Below are positions 47,664 through 55,302 of a stretch of 64,000 nucleotides of DNA, piece by piece. This stretch comes from Bog-756 sp963699055 (lineage in GTDB: Bacteria; Actinomycetota; Acidimicrobiia; Acidimicrobiales; RAAP-2), in contig CAVOTA010000001.1 of NCBI GenBank assembly GCA_963699055.1, positions 434,001 through 498,000 on the forward strand, written 5' to 3'. Within the stretch, counting starts at the first letter, position 1. Every line of letters starts with the position of its first letter. The translations under genes were made by a program, and so were the position numbers. The notes below the pieces were generated by a model. That model was not told the origin of the DNA and searched no databases. It saw nothing but the letters and a program-made list of their open reading frames with translations.

Positions 47664-48116
47664 GTGGGACAGTGGTCCAGAGCCGAGATCGAGCAGGCGT
47701 TCGCCGAGTACCAGCGGGCGGCCGCCGAGGCCGGGACGAGCGGGGACTGGCGCCCCTGGGCCGACCTGTTCACCGAGGACGCCGAGTACATCGAGCACCT
47801 CTACGGGCACATGCACGGTCGCGAGGCGATCTACGAGTGGATCCAGAAGACGATGACCGAGTACCCGGGGAGCGACATGCCGTACTTCCCGATCGAGTGG
47901 TACCTGGTGGACGAGGAGCGGGGCTGGGTCGTGTGCCAGGTGTGGAACCGCATGCGCGACCCCGGCGACGGCAGCATCCACCAGGAGTACAACATCACCG
48001 TCCTCAAGTACGCCGGAGAGGGTCGCTGGTCGTCCGAGGAGGACGTGTACAACCCGATGCACTTCGCCACGATGCTCCAGCGGTGGGAGGCGGCCCGGGA
48101 CGCCGCCGCCTCCTGA
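47664..48116 (+). CDS. SnoaL/NTF2-like protein
   Basis: The 150-residue protein has the cone-shaped NTF2 fold pattern: RAEIEQAFAEYQRAAAEAG, DWRPWADLFTEDAEYIEHLYGHMHGREAIYEWIQKTM, then WYLVDEERGWVVCQVWNRM and EEDVYNPMHFATMLQRWE. Members are enzymes (steroid isomerase, polyketide cyclase) or ligand-binding proteins. The GTG start has AGGAG seven bases upstream. The function is not predictable. It lies 42 bases upstream of an aldo-keto reductase gene that has its own promoter box. Confidence 0.8.
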   Translation: MGQWSRAEIEQAFAEYQRAAAEAGTSGDWRPWADLFTEDAEYIEHLYGHMHGREAIYEWIQKTMTEYPGSDMPYFPIEWYLVDEERGWVVCQVWNRMRDPGDGSIHQEYNITVLKYAGEGRWSSEEDVYNPMHFATMLQRWEAARDAAAS

Positions 48117-48145
48117 CGCCGCCGACCCGCCACCGGCGGCCGCAC

Positions 48146-48151
48146 TAGCGT
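48146..48151 (+). promoter_or_regulatory. -10 box of a probable leaderless aldo-keto reductase promoter
   Basis: TAGCGT ends seven bases before GTG 48159 and so decides the start. The GTG at 48150 overlaps the box and would not be in the transcript. Confidence 0.5.
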
Positions 48152-48158
48152 GGCCGCC

Positions 48159-49019
48159 GTGGAACGACGCAGGCTCGGACGGACGGGGCACCACTCGTCG
48201 GTGGCGGTGCTCGGTGGTGCCGCCTTCTGGGGAGGCGACCCGGCCACGACGGCGGCGTCGTTCGCGGCGGCCCGGGCGGCCGGCGTGAACCACCTCGACG
48301 TCGCCCCCCAGTACGGGGCGGCCCAGCAGGTGCTCGGCCCGCTGATCCCGGCCGTGCGCGACGACCTGTTCGTGGCGTGCAAGTCGCTGCGTCACCACCC
48401 CGACGGGGTGCGGTCCCAGCTCGAGGAGTCCTTGACGCTCCTGCAGTGCGACACCTTCGACCTCTACCAGCTGCACGCCGTCACCGACCTCGCCGAGCTC
48501 GACGCCCGGGACGGTGCCGTGCAGGCGATCCTGGCCGCACGTGACGAGGGCCTCACCCGGTGGGTCGGGATCACCGGCCACGAGCCGTCGGCACCGGCCG
48601 CCCACCTCGAGGCGCTCCGGCGCTACGACCTCGACACGGTGATGTTCCCGGTCAACCCGCGGATGTGGGCCGACCCCGACTACCGCCGCGACGCCGAGGC
48701 ACTGCTGGCCTACGCCGGTGAGCACGACGTCGGGGTCATGGCCATCAAGGCCGCCGCCGCCCGTCCGTGGTCCGGACGGGAGGCGACCGCCGGCACGTGG
48801 TACGAGCCGTACACGTCGGAGGTGGAGGTGGCCCGGGGCATCCGCTTCGCCCTGTCGACCCCGGGGGTCCACGCCTTCTGCACGCCGGGCGACACCGGGG
48901 TGCTGGCCACCGCCCTGGCCGCCGCGTCCGGCGACACGTCCATGGACGACGACGAGCGCGCCCGTGCCGTCGCCGACGTGGCGGAGGAGCCCTCCATCTT
49001 CCCCATGCCCGGCGCCTGA
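48159..49019 (+). CDS. Aldo-keto reductase family protein
   Basis: The 286-residue product starts VERRRLGRTG and shows a TIM-barrel AKR pattern: NHLDVAPQYGAA with the catalytic Asp/Tyr pair, LFVACKSLRHH with the catalytic Lys, a DLYQLHAVTD block carrying the His, and ALSTPGVHAFCTPGD at the cofactor side. It should reduce carbonyls with NADPH. GTG 48159 is chosen because it lies seven bases after TAGCGT. The biotin-carrier/carboxyltransferase gene follows after 17 bases, so the two probably share a transcript. Confidence 0.85.
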   Translation: MERRRLGRTGHHSSVAVLGGAAFWGGDPATTAASFAAARAAGVNHLDVAPQYGAAQQVLGPLIPAVRDDLFVACKSLRHHPDGVRSQLEESLTLLQCDTFDLYQLHAVTDLAELDARDGAVQAILAARDEGLTRWVGITGHEPSAPAAHLEALRRYDLDTVMFPVNPRMWADPDYRRDAEALLAYAGEHDVGVMAIKAAAARPWSGREATAGTWYEPYTSEVEVARGIRFALSTPGVHAFCTPGDTGVLATALAAASGDTSMDDDERARAVADVAEEPSIFPMPGA

Positions 49020-49036
49020 GCGGGACGGGGCGGGTG

Positions 49037-50893
49037 ATGCCAGCGGACGACCGGCACGCGCCGGGAACCGAGGTCGGCCTCGACGCCCCCCTCCAGGGGA
49101 CGGTGGTGCTGGTGCCGTACGCCCCGGGCGACCGGGTGCCCGCCGGAGCCGTCGTGGTCGTTCTCGAGTCGATGAAGATGGAGCACGTGGTGCGCACACC
49201 GGTGGGAGGCACGGTGCGCCAGGTGGTCGTGGCGGTCGGCGGACTGGTGACGGAAGGTGAGCGCCTGGTCGTGGTCGAGGCCGGGGAGCACGGCGGGGGA
49301 CCGGAAGCCGTGGACGACACCGTCGACGTCGACCACATCCGTGCCGACCTGGCCGAGCTGTTCGTCCGACGGGGACTGCTGGCGGACGACGGCCGGCCCG
49401 ACGTCGTCGCCCGGCGTCACGAGCGGGGCCGGCGCACCGCCCGCGAGAACCTCGCCGACCTCTGCGACCCGGGGAGCTTCGCCGAGTACGGCGGCTTCGC
49501 CATCGCCGCCCAGCGCCGCCGCCGGGACGTCGACGAGCTGCTCCGGCGCACGCCGGCCGACGGCCTGGTGGGGGGTACGGCGCGGGTCAACGGGAACCTG
49601 TTCGCCGACGAACGCTCGCGGTGCGCGGTCGTGTCCTACGACTACACGGTGCTGGCGGGCACCCAGGGGCAGCAGAACCACCGCAAGAAGGACCGCCTGT
49701 TCGAGCTGGTCGAGCGGCTCCGGTTGCCCCTGGTGCTGTTCGCCGAGGGCGGGGGCGGCCGGCCCGGCGACACCGACTACGCCGTGATCACCGGGCTCGA
49801 CACCCGGGCGTTCGAGCTCTTCGGTCGCCTGAGCGGGTTGGTCCCGCTGGTCGGGATCGCCTCGGGCTGGTGCTTCGCCGGCAATGCGGCACTGCTCGGC
49901 TGCTGCGACGTCATCATCGCCACCGAGGGGGCGTCGATCGGCATGGGCGGGCCCGCCATGATCGAGGGCGGGGGCCTCGGCACCTACCGACCCGAGGAGG
50001 TGGGACCGCTGGACATCCAGGTCCCGAACGGCGTGGTCGACCTGGTGGCGGCCGACGACGCCGACGCCGTCGACCTGGCCCGGCGCTATCTCGCCTACTT
50101 CCAGGGGCCGGTCGACGGATGGTCGTGCGCCGACCAGCGCCTGCTGCGCTCGGCCGTCCCCGAGCAGCGCCTGCGGGCCTACGACGTCCGGGCGCTGATC
50201 GACCTGCTGGCCGACACGGACTCGGTGCTCGAACTCCGGCGCGGGTTCGGCGCCGGCATGGTCACCGCCCTGGCCCGCGTGGAGGGACGCCCGGTGGGGA
50301 TCCTGGCCAACGACCCGACGCACCTCGGTGGGGCGATCGACGCCGACGGCGCCGACAAGGCGGCCCGGTTCCTGCAGCTCTGCGACGCCCACGACCTGCC
50401 GGTGGTGTCCCTGTGCGACACCCCGGGGTTCATGGTCGGACCCGACGCCGAACGCACGGCCCAGGTGCGCCACGTGAGCCGGATGTTCGTGACCGGCGCG
50501 AGCCTGACCGTGCCGCTGTGCACCATCGTGCTGCGCAAGGGGTACGGGCTGGGGGCCCAGGCCATGGCCGGCGGCAGCTTCCGGGCGCCCCTGTTCCTGG
50601 TGGCGTGGCCCAGCGGCGAGCTCGGCGGCATGGGACTCGAGGGGGCGGTGCGGCTGGGGTTCCGGCGTGAGCTCGAGGCCGTCGAGGACCCGGTCGAACG
50701 CGAGGCGCTCTTCGCGTCGATGGTCGGCCTCGCCTACGAGCACGGCAAGGCGCTCAACGTGGCCACCGCCTATGAGATCGACGACGTCATCGACCCGGCC
50801 GAGTCCCGTCGGCGGATCCTCGACGCCCTGCGCTCGTGCCCGCCGCCCGTGGCCCGCACGGGCAAGAAGCGGAGCTGCGTCGACACCTGGTGA
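49037..50893 (+). CDS. Biotin carrier-carboxyltransferase fusion (acyl-CoA carboxylase subunit)
   Basis: The 618-residue protein begins with a biotinyl domain (about 13-82) whose ESMKMEH motif places biotin on Lys47, then an acyl-CoA carboxyltransferase domain pair (about 100-600). The latter has GFAIAAQRRRRDV, VVSYDYTVLAGTQG, GIASGWCFAGNAALLGCCDVIIAT, EGASIGMGGPAMIEGGGLG and GYGLGAQAMAGGSFRAPLFLVAWP. The biotin carboxylase part is missing and must be supplied from elsewhere. Such carrier-first fusions to the CT are uncommon. The acyl-CoA substrate is not readable. ATG 49037 overlaps an alternative GTG at 49034. It follows the AKR gene closely. Confidence 0.85.
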   Translation: MPADDRHAPGTEVGLDAPLQGTVVLVPYAPGDRVPAGAVVVVLESMKMEHVVRTPVGGTVRQVVVAVGGLVTEGERLVVVEAGEHGGGPEAVDDTVDVDHIRADLAELFVRRGLLADDGRPDVVARRHERGRRTARENLADLCDPGSFAEYGGFAIAAQRRRRDVDELLRRTPADGLVGGTARVNGNLFADERSRCAVVSYDYTVLAGTQGQQNHRKKDRLFELVERLRLPLVLFAEGGGGRPGDTDYAVITGLDTRAFELFGRLSGLVPLVGIASGWCFAGNAALLGCCDVIIATEGASIGMGGPAMIEGGGLGTYRPEEVGPLDIQVPNGVVDLVAADDADAVDLARRYLAYFQGPVDGWSCADQRLLRSAVPEQRLRAYDVRALIDLLADTDSVLELRRGFGAGMVTALARVEGRPVGILANDPTHLGGAIDADGADKAARFLQLCDAHDLPVVSLCDTPGFMVGPDAERTAQVRHVSRMFVTGASLTVPLCTIVLRKGYGLGAQAMAGGSFRAPLFLVAWPSGELGGMGLEGAVRLGFRRELEAVEDPVEREALFASMVGLAYEHGKALNVATAYEIDDVIDPAESRRRILDALRSCPPPVARTGKKRSCVDTW

Positions 50894-50964
50894 ACACGCC
50901 AGGGTCAGCCCCGGACGTGACCGTCGGCCCCGACCGGTGGCCGGGGGGTGCCCGGACGCGTGGC

Positions 50965-51420
50965 TCAGCCCTTCGGCTCGGGGTCGCGGTAGACGACGAC
51001 CGGGCAGGCGGCATGGGTGGCGCAGTGCTGGCTGACCGAGCCCAGCAGCACCCCGGCCAACGCCCGGTGGCCCCGACTGGCCACCACCAGCAGCGACCCG
51101 TGCGCGGACGCCTCGGTCAGCACGTCCTGGGGATGCCCCTCGACCACGTGGGCGTGGACGTCGAGGCCGGGGTGGTCGGCTCGGACGCGGTCGACGACGG
51201 GGTCGAGCATGGCCTGCGCGTCGGCCGCCGGGTCGTAACCGTTCGGCAGCGGGATCGTGTTCCCCCAGGACGTCGGGAACTCCCACGCCGTGACGATGTC
51301 GAGCCTGCCTCCCGACGTCGCCGCCTGGGCCGCCGCCCAGGTCACGGCGGCGGCGGCGGCCTCGGAGCCGTCGAAGCCCACGATGACCCCGGTCGGGTGG
51401 TCGGGTGCGTCGGTCGTCAT
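50965..51420 (-). CDS. Universal stress protein (UspA family)
   Basis: The 151-residue protein has the single UspA domain: GVIVGFDGSEAAAAAVTWAAAQA at the start and LLVVASRGHRALAGVLLGSVSQHCATHAACPVVVY with the G-2X-G-9X-GS ATP-binding loop. ATG 51420 is preceded by GGAGGACGACC. An in-frame ATG at 51513 is preceded by the same 11 bases and would add 31 residues, so two forms may be made. It lies 29 bases downstream (to the longer start) of the deacetylase gene and ends a DsbA-HDAC-USP operon. Confidence 0.88.
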   Translation of the reverse strand: MTTDAPDHPTGVIVGFDGSEAAAAAVTWAAAQAATSGGRLDIVTAWEFPTSWGNTIPLPNGYDPAADAQAMLDPVVDRVRADHPGLDVHAHVVEGHPQDVLTEASAHGSLLVVASRGHRALAGVLLGSVSQHCATHAACPVVVYRDPEPKG

Positions 51421-51542
51421 GGTCGTCCTCCAGGTGGGGTGGTCCGCGGTGCGCGTGCTGCGGGAGCGAGCGTAGTTCTCGGGGGTCATCGGGCTGTGTC
51501 CGCTGGGAGCCATCGGTCGTCCTCCGTCGGGTCGCTGGTCGG

Positions 51543-52553
51543 TCAGCCGTCGTCGAGTGCGGCCGCCCGGCGGGCGGCCGCGTCGGCGACCTGCTCGGCG
51601 CCGGGACCACCCGAAGTGGGCGCCTCCCGGTGGGGGTCGGCGCCGACGAGCTGGCCGAGGGTCCCGGCCACCGAGGCCCGCAGGGCGTCGAGGTCGTAGC
51701 CGCCCTCGAGGAAGACGACGAGCCGTCCCGGACTCGGTGCATACCCGGCGACCACGGCGGCCAGGGCGCCGAAGTCGCCGGCGGACAGGGCCAGGTCGGC
51801 CAGCGGATCGCCGCGGTGGGCGTCGAAGCCGGCGGACACGAGCACCCAGGTGGGGGCGAACGCCTCGACGACGGGGGTGACGATGCGGTCGAAGGCCAGC
51901 CGGACCACGTCGCCGGTGGCCCCGGGGGGCAGGGGCACGTTGACGGTGGCGCCCCGGGCCGCCGGCCCGCCGACCTCGTCGGCCCGGCCCGTGCCCGGGT
52001 AGGCGGGCCACTGGTGCGTCGACACGTACAGGACGTCGGGATCGTCCCAGAACACGTCCTGGGTACCGTTGCCGTGGTGCACGTCCCAGTCGACGACGAG
52101 GACACGCTCGCCGGCCTCGCGCAGCGCGCCGGCGGTGACGGCGACGTTGTTGATCAGGCAGAACCCCATGGCCCGGTCGGCCACGGCGTGGTGGCCGGGC
52201 GGTCGGGCGGGCACGAACACCGGCGCCTCGTGGGCGGCGGCCGCCTCGACGGCCACCAGGCCGGCGCCCGCGGCCATGCGGGCGTCGTGCCAGGACGAGT
52301 GGCTGGCGTAGGTGTCCTGGTCGATGGCCCCACCCCCGGCGGCGCTGAGCCGTTCGAGACGGTCGAGGTGGGCCGGCGTGTGGACGCGTTCCAGGTGCTC
52401 GACCGGGGCGGGCTCGGCCTCGACCACCACGAGGTCGGAGCCCAGGTGGAGGTCCTCGACCCCGCGCATGGCGGCACCGATGCGGGCCGGGCGCTCGGGG
52501 TGCCCGGGGTCGTCGTGGCTGCCGGCCTCGAGTGGTTCGACGACGATCAGCAC
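51543..52553 (-). CDS. Histone deacetylase superfamily protein (class II, AcuC/HDAC-like)
   Basis: The 336-residue zinc amidohydrolase has the HDAC landmarks: HPERPARI near the start, RPPGHHAVADRAMGFCLINNVAV with the two catalytic His, VLVVDWDVHHGNGTQDVF with zinc ligands, YPGTGRADEVG and FLEGGYDLDALRAS. In bacteria these enzymes remove acetyl groups from proteins, polyamines or acetoin-related substrates. GTG 52553 begins 28 bases after the DsbA-like gene stop. No ribosome-binding site is clear. It lies in an operon with a DsbA-like and a universal stress protein. Confidence 0.92.
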   Translation of the reverse strand: MLIVVEPLEAGSHDDPGHPERPARIGAAMRGVEDLHLGSDLVVVEAEPAPVEHLERVHTPAHLDRLERLSAAGGGAIDQDTYASHSSWHDARMAAGAGLVAVEAAAAHEAPVFVPARPPGHHAVADRAMGFCLINNVAVTAGALREAGERVLVVDWDVHHGNGTQDVFWDDPDVLYVSTHQWPAYPGTGRADEVGGPAARGATVNVPLPPGATGDVVRLAFDRIVTPVVEAFAPTWVLVSAGFDAHRGDPLADLALSAGDFGALAAVVAGYAPSPGRLVVFLEGGYDLDALRASVAGTLGQLVGADPHREAPTSGGPGAEQVADAAARRAAALDDG

Positions 52554-52581
52554 GGGCGGACCCCGACCGGTCGGCGGGCCG

Positions 52582-53271
52582 TCACGGTGTCGGCTTCTGG
52601 ACCGAGAACCAGTCCCGTGCCTCGAGGTAGGGGCTGAACGCGGTGGCGATGGCGTCGATGTCGGCGGGGCCCTTCGGGCGCTGGACCTCGTAGACGTGGG
52701 GGAACTCGAGCCAGCCCACGGTCAGGTCCCAGAGGCGCACCGCCGCCTCGGCCTCGGGTGGGTCCACCAGCACCGGTCCGAACAGGACCTGGTCGTCGTC
52801 GAAGAACAGCGTCGGCACCCCGAACCCGCCCTTGGCCACCACCCGTTCGTGCTCGGCCAGCACCTCGTCGCCGGTGGTGGGGTCGTCGATGGCGGCCCGC
52901 ACCGTGCCCGGGTCGAGGCCCATGCCGGCCAGGATCTCCTCGGCCACCTCGGGGCGGTGGGGCTTGCGCCCCTCGACGTGCAGCGCCCGGCCGGCCTCGG
53001 CGTACCAGCGGTCGAGGAGGTCCATGTCCGTGCGCCGCAGGAGCGCGCCGATCCGCATCATGGACCACCCGTAGGACCACTCCCGCTCCCACGGGTGCTT
53101 CTTGCCCTCCTCGCGGTTGATCTCCTCGAGGCTGAAGAACTTCCACCGGATGTCGAGCCCCGTCTGGGCGCGGACGTTCCGGATCCAGAGCGACGTCTGA
53201 TAGGCGTAGGGACACATGATGTCGAAGTGGAAGTCGACACGGCCGGGTCGGCCGGTGCGGAGGTCGTCCAT
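52582..53271 (-). CDS. DsbA-family/FrnE-like thioredoxin-fold protein
   Basis: The 229-residue cytoplasmic protein starts with DLRTGRPGRVDFHFDIMCPYAYQTSLW. The CPYA motif has a single N-terminal Cys, which fits the FrnE/HCCA-type DsbA-like group rather than a CxxC disulfide oxidase. AGGFGVPTLFFDDDQVLFGPV supplies the cis-Pro loop (GVPT). It may be a glutathione- or mycothiol-linked isomerase. ATG 53271 has AGGAGC upstream. It is divergent from the TMEM175 gene across about 65 bases and heads the operon DsbA-HDAC-USP. Confidence 0.83.
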   Translation of the reverse strand: MDDLRTGRPGRVDFHFDIMCPYAYQTSLWIRNVRAQTGLDIRWKFFSLEEINREEGKKHPWEREWSYGWSMMRIGALLRRTDMDLLDRWYAEAGRALHVEGRKPHRPEVAEEILAGMGLDPGTVRAAIDDPTTGDEVLAEHERVVAKGGFGVPTLFFDDDQVLFGPVLVDPPEAEAAVRLWDLTVGWLEFPHVYEVQRPKGPADIDAIATAFSPYLEARDWFSVQKPTP

Positions 53272-53324
53272 GCCATCGCTCCTGCTCGGTGCCGGGTTCT
53301 CCTCCCGGGCCCTACCCGGCACCG

Positions 53325-53330
53325 TACACT
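53325..53330 (+). promoter_or_regulatory. -10 box of a probable leaderless TMEM175 promoter
   Basis: TACACT ends six bases before ATG 53337, with no Shine-Dalgarno sequence between. Confidence 0.5.
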
Positions 53331-53336
53331 CGCCCG

Positions 53337-53972
53337 ATGGTCGACCGTGCCCGACTCGAGGCCTTCAGCGACGGGGTGTTCGCCGTGGCCATCACCCTCC
53401 TGGCACTGGACCTGGCGGTGGCGGGACCCGGGAACGGGCCGCTCCTGCACCAGCTCGGCCACCGGTGGCCGGCCTATGTCGCTTACGTCGTGAGCTTCTT
53501 CGTCATCGGCGTGCTGTGGGTGAACCACCACTCGCTCTTCGGACGGGTCGGCCTCGTCGACCGTCTGACCCTCTACGCCAACCTGGTACTGCTCCTCTTC
53601 GTGGTGGCGATCCCGTTCGTCACGTCCACCTTCGCCGACTACTTGCGGGCCGGCGGTCAGGACGCGCGGGTGGCCGCCGTGCTGTACGCCGCCGTCATGG
53701 AGGGGATGGGACTCAGCTTCAGCCTGCTGTTCGTGCACGTCGTGCGGGCGGGTCTGCTGACGGTGCCGCTCACCCCCGAGGCGTCGCGGTCGGCCATCCT
53801 CCGCTTCGGGATCGGGTCGGCCGTGTACCTCGTGGCCATCGCCGTGGCTTTCGTGTGGCCGCCGCTGGTCCTCGTGATCGCCGGAGCCGTCACCACCTAC
53901 TACATCGTCGAGCGGGTGCCGACCGAGCTGCCCGTACCGGACGGTCCGCCGTCATCGGACAGGCGGGCCTAG
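53337..53972 (+). CDS. TMEM175-family potassium channel (DUF1211)
   Basis: The 211-residue membrane protein starts with MVDRARLEAFSDGVFAVAITLLALDL, the FSDGVFAVAITLL motif that forms the K+ pore lining in bacterial TMEM175. Six membrane segments follow (about 12-30, 42-62, 76-96, 105-130, 155-178, 182-195), as in the family. It should form K+ channels as tetramers. ATG 53337 lies six bases after TACACT. The stop is followed directly by a hairpin. It is divergent from the DsbA-family gene. Confidence 0.88.
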   Translation: MVDRARLEAFSDGVFAVAITLLALDLAVAGPGNGPLLHQLGHRWPAYVAYVVSFFVIGVLWVNHHSLFGRVGLVDRLTLYANLVLLLFVVAIPFVTSTFADYLRAGGQDARVAAVLYAAVMEGMGLSFSLLFVHVVRAGLLTVPLTPEASRSAILRFGIGSAVYLVAIAVAFVWPPLVLVIAGAVTTYYIVERVPTELPVPDGPPSSDRRA

Positions 53973-53973
53973 G

Positions 53974-53990
53974 GGTCCGCACCACGGACC
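53974..53990 (+). terminator. Hairpin after the TMEM175 gene
   Basis: GGTCCG (53974-53979), loop CACCA, CGGACC (53985-53990) form a perfect 6-bp stem starting one base after the stop. No T-tract. Confidence 0.42.
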
Positions 53991-54034
53991 GCGGGCCCCG
54001 GAGCCCGGGTGCAACCGCCCGGTGACGGGGCCGG

Positions 54035-55015
54035 TCAGAAGTGGCCGAGCACCGGGTGCGGGGCGTAGGGCTCCTCGAGTCGGGCCACCTCCGCCTCGTC
54101 CAGCGTCAGCTGCTCGGCGGCCAGGGCGTCGGCCAGGTGCCCGGGCTTGGTGGCACCGACGATGGGGGCGGTCACGCCGGACCGGTGCAGCAGCCAGGCC
54201 AGGGCCACCTGGGCGGACGGCACACCCCGCTCGGCGGCGACCTCGGCCACCCGCTCGACCACGTCGAAGTCGGTCGGCTGGTTGTAGAGGTAGTTGGTGA
54301 AGTCGTCCGTCTCCGACCGGGTGGTGCGGCGCTCACCGGAACGGGTGCGGTTGCCGGCGAGCACGCCTCGGGCCAACGGGCTCCACGGGATGACCCCGAC
54401 CCCCATCTCCACGCACTGCGGGATCATCTCCCGCTCCTCCTCCCGGTAGATGAGGTTGTAGTGGTTCTGCATGGACACGAACCGGGTCCACCCGTGGGCG
54501 TCCGCCGTGAACTGGGCCTGGGCGAACTGCCAGGAGAACATGCTCGACGCGCCGATGTAGCGGGCCTTGCCGGCCCGGACGACGTCGTGGAGGGCCTCCA
54601 TAGTCTCCTCGATCGGCGTCCGGTTGTCCCACCGGTGGATCTGGTACAGGTCGACGTAGTCCATGCCCAGTCGGGACAGGGAGGCGTCGATCCCGGACAG
54701 GATGTGCTTGCGGGAGAGCCCACCCCCGTTCTCCCCTGGGGTCATGGGCATGAAGACCTTGGTGGCGACGACCAGCTCGTCCCGGCTCAGGTACTTCGGG
54801 AGGATGCGGCCGGTGGCGACCTCGCTCGCACCCTTCGAGTACGTGTCGGCGGTGTCGAAGAAGGTGATGCCACCTTCCACGGCGGCCCGCACGATGGGCT
54901 CCGCCGCGTCCTCGTCCAGGACCCAGGGGCGCTCCGAGTCGTTGCCGAAGCTCATCATGCCGAGGCACAGGCGCGAGACGCGCAGTCCGGTGCGGCCGAG
55001 GTTGACGTACTGCAT
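54035..55015 (-). CDS. Aldo-keto reductase (YajO/YdjG-like)
   Basis: The 326-residue enzyme starts MQYVNLGRTGLRVSRLCLGMM and has ITFFDTADTYSKGASE with the catalytic Asp and Tyr, LVVATKVFMPM with the Lys, and DLYQIHRWDNRTPIEETM with the His. VGATKPGHLADALAA is the cofactor pocket. This is the larger AKR group that includes voltage-channel beta subunits. ATG 55015 has GGAGG on the minus strand. A TAGGGT box lies 92 bases before the ATG. It is convergent with the TMEM175 gene and divergent from the efflux cassette. Confidence 0.9.
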   Translation of the reverse strand: MQYVNLGRTGLRVSRLCLGMMSFGNDSERPWVLDEDAAEPIVRAAVEGGITFFDTADTYSKGASEVATGRILPKYLSRDELVVATKVFMPMTPGENGGGLSRKHILSGIDASLSRLGMDYVDLYQIHRWDNRTPIEETMEALHDVVRAGKARYIGASSMFSWQFAQAQFTADAHGWTRFVSMQNHYNLIYREEEREMIPQCVEMGVGVIPWSPLARGVLAGNRTRSGERRTTRSETDDFTNYLYNQPTDFDVVERVAEVAAERGVPSAQVALAWLLHRSGVTAPIVGATKPGHLADALAAEQLTLDEAEVARLEEPYAPHPVLGHF

Positions 55016-55106
55016 GGGGACCTCCGGTGGTCGGTTCGACGCCGTGCCGCCGTGGCCGGCGGGGCGTCGTGGGCTGGCGGACGGGGTCACGGTGACCCGC
55101 GTGGCC

Positions 55107-55112
55107 ACCCTA
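55107..55112 (-). promoter_or_regulatory. -10 box of the second aldo-keto reductase gene
   Basis: TAGGGT on the minus strand; start near 55100, leader about 85 bases, with GGAGG just before ATG 55015. Confidence 0.42.
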
Positions 55113-55302
55113 AGACAGGCGGCCGCCGGGTGGTACGGACGTTCCTGCAGGGGGCGATTCTTACCGGTTCCCCAGCGTGGACTTATCTGATCCTTACGTT
55201 CGCGTGATGGACTGGCATCGGAAAAGCCCTGGTGGGACGGCCGCAGGATGGCCGTCCGGGGAGAGCAGGTGGCGACAGCCACCCGGACGTGACGAGGAAC
55301 CG

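Noticed and set aside
48150..48158. GTG 48150 as start of the aldo-keto reductase
   Set aside because: It overlaps the TAGCGT box, so it would lie at or before the transcription start. GTG 48159 has the leaderless spacing used elsewhere.
55177..55302. Earlier starts (GTG 55177, ATG 55207) for the first efflux adaptor
   Set aside because: The codons here have many A/T third positions, unlike every gene in the window. A TTATCT box at 55183-55188 would also put the transcript start after 55177.
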